This document shows positions 44,333 to 53,046 of a stretch of 64,000 nt of DNA, in pieces. The position numbers and the translations under genes were made by a program. How positions within the stretch are numbered: the first letter of the stretch is position 1; each line of letters starts with the position of its first letter. The notes under the pieces were generated by a model. It saw only the letters and a list, made by a program, of their open reading frames with translations, was not told where the DNA came from and made no database searches. The DNA is from an uncultured Candidatus Saccharibacteria bacterium (GTDB taxonomy: Bacteria > Patescibacteriota > Saccharimonadia > Saccharimonadales > Saccharimonadaceae). The stretch is from NCBI GenBank assembly GCA_947304395.1, contig CAMZBA010000004.1:1-64000 (forward strand), written 5' to 3'.

Positions 44333-45059
44333 AGTGGTCGCCATTCTGTTAGCGGTCGGTTTTTTATTTGCTTTAATTATGTACAACACTATGAATCCGC
44401 CCAAGCCAGAAACATTGGTCTGGAATCAGGGAATGACACTAGGCAATGCCGAAGAAGCAGAACATTTCTTTTATGACTATACCGATATCATGTGTCCTTA
44501 CTGTGACAAATTTGCATTAGCAATGGACGAGCATTTGGAGGACTTTAAAAAAGAGTACGTCGAGGATAAGAAAGTCTTCTACGAATTAAGACTAACTGCC
44601 CTCCTAGCCGGTTTTCATCCCGGAGAAGCGGCCGTAGTCGAGAACAGTACCAATTCTGCATCGGCGGGCTATTGTGCGGCCGAACAAGGTAAATTCTGGG
44701 AATGGTACGGCTGGATCTTGAAAAAGCTGAATAACGATTATTTCTCAAAAGGCATTGGCGATAGCGCTACGGCCACCGAACATATTCCCCAACTTGACGT
44801 TGAATATTTTACTAAGGTTGGCGACAAAATTGAAGGACTAGATGGAGAAAAGCTTCTTAGCTGCACAGAAAGCGACGAGGCGCGGGCGGCGATTGGAAAG
44901 AATACCGATAGGGCTGCCAAAATTGTTCAGGGCGGATTGCCATACTACGTCTTCAATACTTACGTTTCGCCAGGATTTGATGGCAACTGGGAAGTCGAGC
45001 ACGACTGGAAAAGTGCAAAAATGTTGTTCGATGCCGGGATTGCTAGTAAGAAGAAATAA
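44316..45059 (+). CDS. DsbA/thioredoxin-like exported oxidoreductase
   Basis: A 247-residue protein with an N-terminal hydrophobic segment (about 4-23; signal anchor) and a thioredoxin-fold domain with CPYC at about 60-63 (DIMCPYCDKFA), the typical DsbA-type active site, a helical insert with a second Cys pair candidate (GYCAAEQ; LLSCTES), and the cis-Pro loop GLPYYVF. It likely oxidises thiols in exported proteins. The ATG at 44316 behind AAGGAG is chosen; it overlaps the upstream gene by 17 bases. It completes the redox operon with the superoxide reductase and the membrane CPTC protein. Confidence 0.92.
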   Translation: MQRAIRVVAILLAVGFLFALIMYNTMNPPKPETLVWNQGMTLGNAEEAEHFFYDYTDIMCPYCDKFALAMDEHLEDFKKEYVEDKKVFYELRLTALLAGFHPGEAAVVENSTNSASAGYCAAEQGKFWEWYGWILKKLNNDYFSKGIGDSATATEHIPQLDVEYFTKVGDKIEGLDGEKLLSCTESDEARAAIGKNTDRAAKIVQGGLPYYVFNTYVSPGFDGNWEVEHDWKSAKMLFDAGIASKKK

Positions 45060-45067
45060 AGATAAAT

Positions 45068-45105
45068 ACAAAAAAGACGCTATCGCATGATGGCGTCTTT
45101 TTTTA
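45068..45105. terminator. Redox operon terminator
   Basis: AAAAAAGACGCTATC/GATGGCGTCTTTTTTT; long stem with T runs on both strands, shared with the convergent SPFH gene. Confidence 0.9.
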
Positions 45106-45119
45106 TCTAACCTCTCGGC

Positions 45120-45872
45120 CTAGGACATCTTGCTGATAATGCCCTTGATATCGTTCGGCAAGAAGACGACCGTCTTTTGAGATGGATCGGAAGAGATCTT
45201 TTCCAAAGTCTGAAGAGTACGAATCTGAATACCGCCAGGCGTATTCGCCAAAAGATGAGCCGCTTCCGCAACTGCTTTTGCGGAAGCCTTCTCACCATCC
45301 GCCACGATAATAGCAGCACGACGTTCACGCTCAGCTTCTGCCTGTTTCGCCATGGCGCGTTTCATGTCGCCCGGAAGCTCAATATTTTGAAGCTTAACGT
45401 TCTCAATATCAATACCCCATTTATCCGTTTCTTTATCAACAATCTCTTTAATCTGGGCAGAGATTTCATCGCGCTTACTAAGAAGCTCATCAAGTTCAAA
45501 GTTACCAGTAATGTCGCGCAATGCCGCCTGCGCAAAGTTAGTGGTAGCATAAATATAGTTAGTAGTTTCGAGCAAAGCTTTGCCTGGGTCGAGTACACGG
45601 AAATACACAATCGCATCCACACCAACAGTGACGTTATCTTTTGTGATTACTTCCTGCTTTGGTACATCGATTGGAGTGGTACGCACATCTACGCGTTGCA
45701 TTGTTTGAATATACGGAATAATAACGCGCAAGCCTGGCCCCTTGATACCAGAAAACTTACCGAGAGTAAATACGACGCCGCGCTCAAACTGACGCACGAT
45801 ACGCATTCCCGGGATAACTACTAATATGATTAATAATATTATGATGCCAAATATGACTTCAATGCCTTCCAT
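45120..45872 (-). CDS. SPFH/stomatin-like membrane protein
   Basis: A 250-residue SPFH (band 7) protein from the ATG at 45872, which has AAGGAG before it. One N-terminal membrane segment (about 4-22), the SPFH domain (about 24-190; ERGVVFTLGKFSGIKGPGL, YFRVLDPGKALL), and an Ala/Glu-rich helical region that probably drives oligomer formation (AKQAEAERERRAAIIVADGEKASA). Such proteins form large rings that organise membranes or guard FtsH-type proteases. No NfeD-like partner gene is adjacent. The start upstream at 45899 lacks a ribosome site. Confidence 0.93.
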   Translation of the reverse strand: MEGIEVIFGIIILLIILVVIPGMRIVRQFERGVVFTLGKFSGIKGPGLRVIIPYIQTMQRVDVRTTPIDVPKQEVITKDNVTVGVDAIVYFRVLDPGKALLETTNYIYATTNFAQAALRDITGNFELDELLSKRDEISAQIKEIVDKETDKWGIDIENVKLQNIELPGDMKRAMAKQAEAERERRAAIIVADGEKASAKAVAEAAHLLANTPGGIQIRTLQTLEKISSDPSQKTVVFLPNDIKGIISKMS

Positions 45873-45948
45873 TGATTTCTCCTTATTGCTTAAGTACATT
45901 TTATCAGAAAAAGTATATACAAGTATATTATGTTAAAATCAAAAAGTA

Positions 45949-46641
45949 ATGAGTAGGGTTTTGCTACTAGATGACACTGACGACTTGAATACCGTTGGTC
46001 AACTTGGCTCGATTTTAGCCAAACTCGCCAAGAACGGAGTCAAGATTGTTGACGGTTTCATAATTCCAATTGACCAGAAAATAGAATTCGGCATGAGTAA
46101 CGAAATATTGGCTGCTTTCGACCGCTTGGGCACAGAGCGCGTAATTCTCCGCTCCTCCATTAATTCTCAGACTTATGACACAGAGACGCTTCGAGATATC
46201 TATCGGGACAGCCTCCTAGGCGCAATCAGCTACTTGCGGCAAAACAATGCTAGACGCGGGCATTCGGCAGCGGTAATAGTACAACGTGATCTCAACGCTG
46301 AGTTGGCCGGCACAATTCACTCAATTAATCCAGTCACAATGAGCCCAGATGAAGAAATGGTCGAGGCGCACCTATGGATGAATCGCACTGTTCTTGGCGG
46401 AGAATCGGAGCCAGACATGTTAATAATCAACAAACGAACTGGCGCACTTTCGCTCGAGAGTGAGGAGGAGGCAGAAATCTGTCTTGGTCCAAAACAGATA
46501 TCGCAACTGCACGCAATGGTTAGAAAGATAGAAGATCGCCTAAAATGCGATGTTAGCGTAGATTGGGCATACGATAATGGAAAACTTTATGTTTTACGTG
46601 CCCGCCCAATAACCAATAAGACACTTGAAAGGTTTGAATAA
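45949..46641 (+). CDS. Truncated PEP-synthase/PPDK N-terminal-like protein
   Basis: A 230-residue protein matching parts of the ATP-binding domain of phosphoenolpyruvate synthase or pyruvate phosphate dikinase: VILRSSINSQ (usually RSSAxxED), VIVQRDLNAELAGTIHSINPVT (the Q-x-M-V and sGv-FT-NP block), and VDWAYDNGKLYVLRARPIT (the E-W-x-G-x-LY-LQARPIT end). The full domain is about 330 residues and the swivelling His and catalytic barrel are absent, so it cannot be a complete synthase. It may be a stand-alone nucleotide-binding protein. Its TAA is directly followed by the ATG of the double-Nudix gene. TGTTAAAAT 9 nt before the ATG suggests a leaderless start. Confidence 0.8.
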   Translation: MSRVLLLDDTDDLNTVGQLGSILAKLAKNGVKIVDGFIIPIDQKIEFGMSNEILAAFDRLGTERVILRSSINSQTYDTETLRDIYRDSLLGAISYLRQNNARRGHSAAVIVQRDLNAELAGTIHSINPVTMSPDEEMVEAHLWMNRTVLGGESEPDMLIINKRTGALSLESEEEAEICLGPKQISQLHAMVRKIEDRLKCDVSVDWAYDNGKLYVLRARPITNKTLERFE

Positions 46642-47643
46642 ATGCGTCATACAACTCTCATGCTTCTCAAAAAAGACGGAAAGCTCCTCTTGGGGCTTAA
46701 AAAACGTGGATTTGGCCTAGGGAAAATTAACGGCATTGGTGGCAAAGTCGAAGAGGGAGAAAGCGTCGAAGCCGCAGCGGTGCGCGAAACATTTGAAGAG
46801 ATTGGCGTTAATGTATCCGAAATGGAACACATGGCCGACATCGTTTTTGACAATCTGTATTACAAAGGCGTACCTGAAAGCCACATGATGCATATTTTTA
46901 TCGGCACGAAATGGTCCGGCAAGCCAATCGAAACAGATGAAATAAAGCCACAGTGGTTTAATATCTCCGATTTACCATATGATCGAATGTGGATTGACGA
47001 TACGCATTGGCTGCCAGAAGTGCTACGCGAAAACAAGGTGGAAGCATGGTTCCATTTTAATGAGAAAGATGTATTTACGGATTTTTGGGTAAAGAAATTA
47101 CCAGAAGAATGCGTATCGCGAATCACAGATGAAAATGTCGGCCAGAACAACACTGGCGAAGATTCCTCTACTTTTGAAGAGAAAGAGGGCGCACGTGCCA
47201 TACTGACGAACGAAAAGGGACAAATAGCACTAATCCATGCCGTTAATAAAGGTTGGTATAAACTGCCTGGCGGCGGACGCAATAAAGATGAGCTGGTTTA
47301 CCAATGCCTCGAACGCGAGCTGTTGGAAGAAACCGGCTATAAGATTAAAGACATCGAGCCGCTCGGAGTGGAGATTAATGTCCGCAGCCAATGGCGAATG
47401 ATTGGCAAGGCATTTCTATTCACCTGTAAAACAGATAAGTTTATCGGAAAGCAACCGATGGCAGATGAGATAGAAGATGGCGATACGTTGGAATGGTTTG
47501 ATTCTTTCGACGAGGCGATTCGAGCTCTAGAGTCGGTTAAGCTTGATAAGATTGGCTTTTATGGCGCATACTTCTTTACAAGAAGAGAAATCGACACACT
47601 GAAATATGCCAAAAGAAAATTTGAACGAGAGCGACACGCGTAG
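46642..47643 (+). CDS. Double Nudix hydrolase (MutT-like fusion)
   Basis: A 333-residue protein with two complete Nudix domains. The first (about 1-140) has GGKVEEGESVEAAAVRETFEEIGV, resembling human MTH1 in its GGK-VEEGE and in LGLKKRGFGLGKINGIGG, so it may clean oxidised purine nucleotides. The second (about 180-325) has a Nudix box of the form GGGRNKDELVYQCLEREL followed by LEETGY. Both have all the metal-binding Glu. A spacer of about 40 residues, acidic and Ser/Thr-rich, joins them. It overlaps rarA by 38 bases. Substrates are unknown; nucleotide-pool cleaning next to a replication-fork protein is a coherent reading. Confidence 0.92.
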   Translation: MRHTTLMLLKKDGKLLLGLKKRGFGLGKINGIGGKVEEGESVEAAAVRETFEEIGVNVSEMEHMADIVFDNLYYKGVPESHMMHIFIGTKWSGKPIETDEIKPQWFNISDLPYDRMWIDDTHWLPEVLRENKVEAWFHFNEKDVFTDFWVKKLPEECVSRITDENVGQNNTGEDSSTFEEKEGARAILTNEKGQIALIHAVNKGWYKLPGGGRNKDELVYQCLERELLEETGYKIKDIEPLGVEINVRSQWRMIGKAFLFTCKTDKFIGKQPMADEIEDGDTLEWFDSFDEAIRALESVKLDKIGFYGAYFFTRREIDTLKYAKRKFERERHA

Positions 47644-48805
47644 GCCACTAGCCGAGCGAATGCGACCACAAAAACTCGAAGATGTACTTGGCCAAGATGA
47701 AATAATTGGCGAAGGTAAAATTTTGACGGAAATCGTGCGAAAACAGGAGCCAGTCAATATTATCTTCTGGGGTCCGCCCGGTACAGGCAAAACTACTTTA
47801 TCACGCATTATTGCAAAAGAATTTAAGGCAGATTTCATCGAAATCTCAGCCGTCACGGCTGGCAAGAAGGATGTCGAGAAGGTGGTTGAACGCGCCAAGC
47901 AAAATTGGAACCTAAAGACGCGCACTGTATTGTTCGTGGATGAAATTCATCGTTTTAACAAAGCTCAGCAGGACGCCTTTCTGCCCCATGTCGAGAGTGG
48001 ACTGATTACACTGATTGGGGCGACGACCGAGAATCCTAGCTTTGAAGTAATATCTCCCCTGCTCTCACGTAGCCGCGTTGTAATTGTTAAGCATTTATCC
48101 AAGAAGGACATCGTCGAAGTATTGAAGCGCGCAATCAAAGCAGAAAAGGCAACTAAACGCGTTTCGAAGGATGCAATTGACTATCTGGCAGAGTTATCTG
48201 GTGGCGATGCAAGGAGTGCTCTTGGAGATTTAGAACTAGCCCTAAGCCTTTCAAATAAGATTGGCATCGAGGAAGTCAAAGAAGCTGCAGGCCGCAAAGT
48301 GCCCGGATACGATAAGAAGGGCGACATGCATTATGATACAATTTCAGCATTCATAAAATCTATGCGTGGTGGCGATGCGGATGCGGCACTCTATTATCTC
48401 GCTCGTATGGTTCAAGCTGGCGAAGATCCGAAATTTATTGCACGTAGAATGGTAATATTTGCCTCAGAGGATATCGGCCTTGCTGGCAACGGCGCGCTTG
48501 GTTTAGCATTGAATGCTTTTATGGCGGTAGAACGAATCGGTATGCCAGAGAGCGGTCTGATTTTAGCGCACGTTGTAACCGCTTTGGCGAAATCAAAGAA
48601 ATCTCGTCAAACTACAGATGCTTGGTATGCTGCGCAAGATTTAGCGCGCAAATCGCCGAATCTACCCGTGCCAATTTGGCTTCGCAATGCCCCAACCAAG
48701 CTGATGAAAGATCTTGGCTTTGGTAAGGGACAAAAATGGGAAGCCGGCTTTAAGTTAGACAAGAATTACCTTCCCGATGAAATAAAAGACGCTAAAATTC
48801 TATAA
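47606..48805 (+). CDS. rarA: Replication-associated recombination protein RarA (MgsA)
   Basis: AAA+ clamp-loader-like ATPase of 399 residues acting at stalled forks. Walker [10 protein letters not shown] (about 56-64), Walker [16 protein letters not shown], sensor 1 GATTENPSF, arginine-finger region LLSRSRVV, and the C-terminal tetramerisation domain with [26 protein letters not shown] and the ending HLP-like NYLPDEIKD. Full length. It overlaps the upstream Nudix gene and, at its 3' end, the convergent yggU gene by 14 bases. Confidence 0.97.
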   Translation: MPKENLNESDTRRPLAERMRPQKLEDVLGQDEIIGEGKILTEIVRKQEPVNIIFWGPPGTGKTTLSRIIAKEFKADFIEISAVTAGKKDVEKVVERAKQNWNLKTRTVLFVDEIHRFNKAQQDAFLPHVESGLITLIGATTENPSFEVISPLLSRSRVVIVKHLSKKDIVEVLKRAIKAEKATKRVSKDAIDYLAELSGGDARSALGDLELALSLSNKIGIEEVKEAAGRKVPGYDKKGDMHYDTISAFIKSMRGGDADAALYYLARMVQAGEDPKFIARRMVIFASEDIGLAGNGALGLALNAFMAVERIGMPESGLILAHVVTALAKSKKSRQTTDAWYAAQDLARKSPNLPVPIWLRNAPTKLMKDLGFGKGQKWEAGFKLDKNYLPDEIKDAKIL

Positions 48806-49010
48806 TTTTTTGACGCGATTTTGCGCCGGAGACAATCGATATTTGCGTCTTGGCGACATGAAACTCGTCAGATATCAATTCAAACAGAGCCTTATTTGCT
48901 TCGCCGTCGTGCGCGCGGGCATGCAAAAAGGCGACATAGCTGCCGTCTTCCTGCTTTTCGAGACGCGTTATTCCCTTTGTGCCAGGTTTGACACACACGG
49001 AGATTCGCAT
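48792..49010 (-). CDS. YggU family (DUF167) protein
   Basis: A 72-residue protein of the UPF0235/YggU family; role unknown. The characteristic run is seen: VKPGTKGITRL (usually VxPxAxxx), YVAFLHARAHDGEANKAL (AxPxdGkANxxl), and the closing [13 protein letters not shown] (GxxsRxKxv). Its 3' end overlaps rarA, and galU follows upstream on the same strand at 4 bases. Confidence 0.9.
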   Translation of the reverse strand: MRISVCVKPGTKGITRLEKQEDGSYVAFLHARAHDGEANKALFELISDEFHVAKTQISIVSGAKSRQKIIEF

Positions 49011-49013
49011 TAA

Positions 49014-49850
49014 TTATTTCCCGCAAATTACATTATTAGCGTGTAGCCACCCCTCCATGGAGCCGCCGTCGAGATATTCGCCCTTAATCGGTACAACATG
49101 GATTTTGCCGCCAGCTTTAATGTGCTCAATAATTGGGTCGGTAATAAGATATTCTTGGTCTTTGGGGCCAAAATCATTATCCTTACAATACTTTACGACG
49201 CGCTGCAAAAGTTCGGTAGACATAATGAATTTACTAATACTAATCATATTGCTAGGCGCATCTTCACGCTTTGGCTTTTCATAAATCCCGGTTAAGAGGC
49301 CTTTTTCGACTTTTAGAACGCCGTAACGCTCGATAGTATCCATCGAAACTTCCGATGCGAGCATAGCGGAATCACTATCATCTTTAATATAATCTGCTAG
49401 ACGCGCTAAGTCGGAAGAGCCGTCTTTGTTGTACACGAAGTCGTCTCCCATTAGCACCATGCACGGCTCTTCGATGCCAAACTCTTCAACTACTTGCGCA
49501 ACTGGCTCAGCATTGCCATAGCGTTTATCTACATCTTTTTGTGCGAAGAAATGCAAAGTTAGACCGTCGTGATTGGTGTCAGTTAGCGATAGCTTATCTT
49601 CCTTACCGCGCGCAACAAGATAATTATTCAATGCAGCGTTTTCTTCATAATAGGCTTTTATTTGCGAGAAAGGCTTCTCGTCAATCACGATATAAGCCTC
49701 TTTAATTCCAGCCTTGGCGCAATCTTCTACAACATAATCAGCAAGTGGACGATTCCCAATTGGAAGCATAGCCTTTTCGACGACTTTCGTGATTGGCAAA
49801 CGACGCGTACCCCAACCAGCCACAGGAATGATTGCTTTATTGATCTGCAT
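49014..49850 (-). CDS. galU: UTP-glucose-1-phosphate uridylyltransferase
   Basis: Forms UDP-glucose from UTP and glucose-1-phosphate; 278 residues, near normal length. The nucleotidyl-transfer signature is present in a variant form, AGWGTRRLPITKVVEKAMLPI (Trp for the usual Leu/Met and Val-Glu for Lys-Glu), followed by VLMGDDFVYN (the DD motif) and GVLKVEKG. AGGAG-like GGAGAAAA lies before the ATG. UDP-glucose would serve surface glycan or lipid sugar synthesis. Forms a unit with yggU. Confidence 0.93.
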   Translation of the reverse strand: MQINKAIIPVAGWGTRRLPITKVVEKAMLPIGNRPLADYVVEDCAKAGIKEAYIVIDEKPFSQIKAYYEENAALNNYLVARGKEDKLSLTDTNHDGLTLHFFAQKDVDKRYGNAEPVAQVVEEFGIEEPCMVLMGDDFVYNKDGSSDLARLADYIKDDSDSAMLASEVSMDTIERYGVLKVEKGLLTGIYEKPKREDAPSNMISISKFIMSTELLQRVVKYCKDNDFGPKDQEYLITDPIIEHIKAGGKIHVVPIKGEYLDGGSMEGWLHANNVICGK

Positions 49851-49894
49851 GAGGTTTTTTCTCCGTTACAATTTGTGTTATTTTAGCATTTTAT

Positions 49895-51472
49895 CTATGC
49901 TTCTTCAATAATGCTCGGCAACCAAGCTTCGTCTGGCTCTTCGCCTAAAAGCATCGCGATTGTCGAGGCAAGGTTGGCAAGACCGCGGTCACCCTTGCTG
50001 AGCCGATACTTACTAGCGTTATCGGTCTCGTCAACAAAGATACACGGTACGCGATTAGTCGTGTGTGACGTCTTGGGCGTGCCGTCAGTATCCGCAAGCT
50101 CTTCAGCGTTGCCATGATCGGCAGTAATTACCGTAATGCCTCCGAGCTTATTAACGGCGTCAACTATGCGCTTTAATGAGATGTCGATTGCTTCCATGGC
50201 CGTAATAGTTGCCTCCATGTCGGCAAAGTGACCAACCATATCGCCACCTGGATAGTTGATGCGCAAGAAATCATATTTTTGTGATTCAATGGCCGCCAGT
50301 AGTTTGTCGGTGATTTCGGCTGACTTCATCCAAGGACGCGTATCAAAAGGTTCTAGGTAGGATGGAACTTCTTCCTCGACTTCTCCTTCCGGAACCTCGT
50401 AGCTATTACCATTGAAGTAATAGGTAATATGCCCAAATTTGACAGTTTCCGAAACGGCATATTGCTTCTTCCCTCGGCTAGCAAGATGCTTCGTGAGTGT
50501 ATGTTTAAAGACCGGCGAGCCCACCAAGACATGCTCTGGCACATGCAAATCTTCGTTATACTCGGTCATGCCAGCAAAATATACGTCTGGACGCTTAACG
50601 CGATCAAAATGCGGAAAATCATTATAGGTGAAGGCCTGGGCCATTTCAATAGCGCGGTCAGCACGAAAATCGATATAAACTACCGCATCGCCGTCTTGAA
50701 TTTTACCAATCGGCTCGCCATCCTTAGCAATCACAAAAGCAGGCATATATTGATCTTGCAGGTCTTTTGTCTCCTTGCGGAAAGTTTCAATGGCCTCAGT
50801 GGCGCTTGCGAACTGGCGCCCTTCGCCAAGCACATGCGTATGCCACCCTTTCTCGACCATACCCCAGTCATTTTCATAACGATCACAGGTAATTACCATA
50901 CGGCCACCGCCAGAGGCAATCTTGTAATCTGGGTCGCCCAGCTCGTGGACGAACTTCTCTAGACGCTGAATATATTTTGGCTCACTGTGCGGCGGCACGT
51001 CGCGGCCGTCAATCAAAGCATGTACGCGAATGCGCTCAATGCCGTCCTTTTGTGCTTGCGCCATCATTTTTTCAAGATGGGAAATATTTGAATGAACATT
51101 ACCATCACTAAAGATCCCCATAAAATGCAAAGTTGAATTGTTTTGATGAATCCGCTCGACTATATCGAGCCAAGTTTTTGTATTAAATATTTCACCCGTA
51201 TTAACATCATTCTCAACAGCAGCCGAACGTTGCAAGACGATTTCGCCGGCACCCATCGCATTGTGCCCAACCTCAGAGTTGCCCATGTCGCCCTTTGGTA
51301 TGCCAACATATTCGCCCGCGGCGCCTAGCTTGGCGGTTGGATATTTCTCCATTAACGAATGTAATGTTTCAAGATGTGCCTGCTTTACAGCGTTATACTT
51401 TTCATTGTCGGATAGGCCCACGCCATCCATAACGACCAGTACTACTGGGCCTTTATAATTCAACTTGCTCAT
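49895..51472 (-). CDS. gpmI: 2,3-bisphosphoglycerate-independent phosphoglycerate mutase
   Basis: Converts 3- to 2-phosphoglycerate in glycolysis; about 525 residues from the ATG at 51472, preferred because AAAAGGAAAT lies before it. The alkaline-phosphatase-like metal site (VVMDGVGLS), the catalytic Ser in GNSEVGHN (about residue 62), HALIDGRDVPPHS, CDRYEND, and the second metal cluster with GDMVGHFAD and TADHGNAEEL are all visible. Full length. It sits between galU and a divergently transcribed Sua5-like gene. Confidence 0.97.
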   Translation of the reverse strand: MSKLNYKGPVVLVVMDGVGLSDNEKYNAVKQAHLETLHSLMEKYPTAKLGAAGEYVGIPKGDMGNSEVGHNAMGAGEIVLQRSAAVENDVNTGEIFNTKTWLDIVERIHQNNSTLHFMGIFSDGNVHSNISHLEKMMAQAQKDGIERIRVHALIDGRDVPPHSEPKYIQRLEKFVHELGDPDYKIASGGGRMVITCDRYENDWGMVEKGWHTHVLGEGRQFASATEAIETFRKETKDLQDQYMPAFVIAKDGEPIGKIQDGDAVVYIDFRADRAIEMAQAFTYNDFPHFDRVKRPDVYFAGMTEYNEDLHVPEHVLVGSPVFKHTLTKHLASRGKKQYAVSETVKFGHITYYFNGNSYEVPEGEVEEEVPSYLEPFDTRPWMKSAEITDKLLAAIESQKYDFLRINYPGGDMVGHFADMEATITAMEAIDISLKRIVDAVNKLGGITVITADHGNAEELADTDGTPKTSHTTNRVPCIFVDETDNASKYRLSKGDRGLANLASTIAMLLGEEPDEAWLPSIIEEA

Positions 51473-51553
51473 ATTTCCTTTTTTAGCATTAGCTTTTCTT
51501 AATTTTAGCATAGCTTCAGTAGCGATCTTATCTTGACTTTTTTGCTTTTTTGT

Positions 51554-51561
51554 GCTATAAT
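51554..51561 (+). promoter_or_regulatory. Extended -10 promoter of Sua5-like gene
   Basis: TGCTATAAT (TG at 51553-51554 with TATAAT at 51556-51561); the ATG is 9 bases further on, so the leader is minimal. Confidence 0.75.
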
Positions 51562-51570
51562 GGGGTTGTT

Positions 51571-52161
51571 ATGAGGTATGTTTCGCAAAAAAGAATAGAG
51601 GATGCTAAAAAGGCCCTAAACAGGGGTGATGTTTTGGCTGTTCCAACCGAAAGCTTCTATGGCTTAACCGCAAAATTAGACAATACGGCAGCTATTCGTA
51701 AACTATTAGACCTTAAAAATCGCCAAATCGATAGTGCAAAAATTTTAACATTGCTAGTTGCCGATGTGGACGATATCAAGAAATATGCATCCATCGACCG
51801 CAAGACACTCAATACGGCGCGACATTATTTCCCCGGCGAACTTACCCTAATTCTGCCAAAGCATCAAGCATTAAAGCACCCCTATTTTGACCATTTCGAA
51901 ACAGTCGGAGTTAGGATTCCTGAACACAAATACCTATTAGAGCTTATACGCGCGACTGGACCACTACTAATCATAGGCGCAACTCCTCACGGTGAAGCAC
52001 CCTGCCGCAGTGGTAAGCATGTCGCCGAGGTATTCCCTAAAGTCGACAGCATCGTTGAAGGTGAGTCAGACGGTAATATTCCACCCACAGTAATAGACTG
52101 GACGGAGAGCGAACCGATGCCGATTCGCCAAGGCGGTCTATTGATTGTGCGCTACGCCTAG
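51571..52161 (+). CDS. YrdC/Sua5-like threonylcarbamoyl-AMP synthase
   Basis: YrdC domain, 196 residues, for the first step of t6A tRNA modification. Motifs: the substrate pocket PTESFYGLTAKLDNTAAIRKLLDLKNR (PT-T-YGL and the later K-R), the FPGELTLILP strand (usually WPGPLTLIL), and VGVRIPEHKYLLELI. The normally conserved SAN(x)SG signature appears as GATPHGEAPCRSG, so the active site is changed in part. The start at 51571 fits the promoter; an upstream ATG lies at 51550, inside the -10 box. It converges with the next gene with a one-base gap. Confidence 0.9.
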   Translation: MRYVSQKRIEDAKKALNRGDVLAVPTESFYGLTAKLDNTAAIRKLLDLKNRQIDSAKILTLLVADVDDIKKYASIDRKTLNTARHYFPGELTLILPKHQALKHPYFDHFETVGVRIPEHKYLLELIRATGPLLIIGATPHGEAPCRSGKHVAEVFPKVDSIVEGESDGNIPPTVIDWTESEPMPIRQGGLLIVRYA

Positions 52162-52162
52162 G

Positions 52163-52780
52163 TTACAATTCTGTTACTACAGAATCGTCTTTTAGTTTTT
52201 TATCTTTTAATCGTGGACTCTGTTCGTATATTAGTCGGCAGACATGCATGGCGGCCTCTTTATCGCTACTTAGGCTAAAATGACTGGTGCGATTGAAACA
52301 ATCCTCGACGACAAGCATTTTGCCGTCCGTATTATGCGCATCGCCCGTTACATACGAATTCGTAATATCCTCCAGACGCATGATAGTACTAGGATTATCT
52401 AAGTCAACAATATACTTGTAGTTAAAGCGAAATCCGTCATGTTCGTACACGGCCTTGCCTTTAGCGACCTCATTGATAACTTCCGTTAATTGTTTTACGT
52501 CCTTAAAAACACGGAAAACTGGATCATTCGTCACTACGCTATCGTTTATGGCTGGAGCAATAAAGCGTCTCCAAATAATAAAATAATCAACAATGAAGCT
52601 TGCTATTACGCCGATCGCAAGCAGCGCAATAGCAACAGCCAGTTGCTTCATTGCGCCCGGTACGGCGCAAAACGTGAGTAAAAATATCGACGGCATAATT
52701 AGCATCGTTAAGGCATACGAAAAGATTTCTTTCCGATGGTTTGATCTGATTTTTTTAATAATATCTTGCTCGGTATACAT
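52163..52780 (-). CDS. Two-helix membrane protein, unknown
   Basis: A 205-residue protein: short N-terminal region, two membrane segments (about 24-42 and 46-68) and a soluble C-terminal domain of about 130 residues with strands (VYEHDGFRFNYKYIVDLD, DGKMLVVEDCF). Its start lies 6 bases after TATAAT, and the 15-base context TATAATTAGCTTATG is identical to that of the gene at 57083-58888. Family not recognised. Confidence 0.72.
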   Translation of the reverse strand: MYTEQDIIKKIRSNHRKEIFSYALTMLIMPSIFLLTFCAVPGAMKQLAVAIALLAIGVIASFIVDYFIIWRRFIAPAINDSVVTNDPVFRVFKDVKQLTEVINEVAKGKAVYEHDGFRFNYKYIVDLDNPSTIMRLEDITNSYVTGDAHNTDGKMLVVEDCFNRTSHFSLSSDKEAAMHVCRLIYEQSPRLKDKKLKDDSVVTEL

Positions 52781-52828
52781 AAGCTAATTATATAACAAGC
52801 GTCCGTTAGCTACGATTGCCTTCGCTGT

Positions 52829-52973
52829 AAAAAGAACCGAATTGCTTCGGTTCTTTTTCGCTGTTACGCGCCCACCCAGGGGCACATTGGTTTGTTTTAA
52901 TCCGCTGTTTATTTTTGTTTCTAGTCTCCACACTTTCCACATTTTCAGTGGAACCCCGTGAAGCGTACCAGCT
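52829..52973 (-). ncRNA. Candidate structured RNA, about 145 nt
   Basis: In the 266-base gap between the membrane gene and obg. A minus-strand promoter (TTGACG at 53009-53004, 18 bases, TTAATA at 52985-52980) is followed by a transcript that ends at a perfect hairpin (AAAGAACCGAA/TTCGGTTCTTT, TTTTT). The 5' part (GCTG, TACGC, GGGG) pairs in order with the 3' part (CCCC, GCGTA, CAGC), forming a long closing stem with internal loops, and a perfect hairpin TTCCAC/GTGGAA (52953-52935) lies inside. Long stem with a central bubble recalls 6S RNA, but no diagnostic sequence is seen, and SRP, RNase P and tmRNA signatures are absent. Confidence 0.55.
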
Positions 52974-53046
52974 TGAATCTATTAAAGCAATTTAAAGCAT
53001 AAACGTCAAGGGATTTATTACAAAAAAGATGTTGTATTTTTTACCT

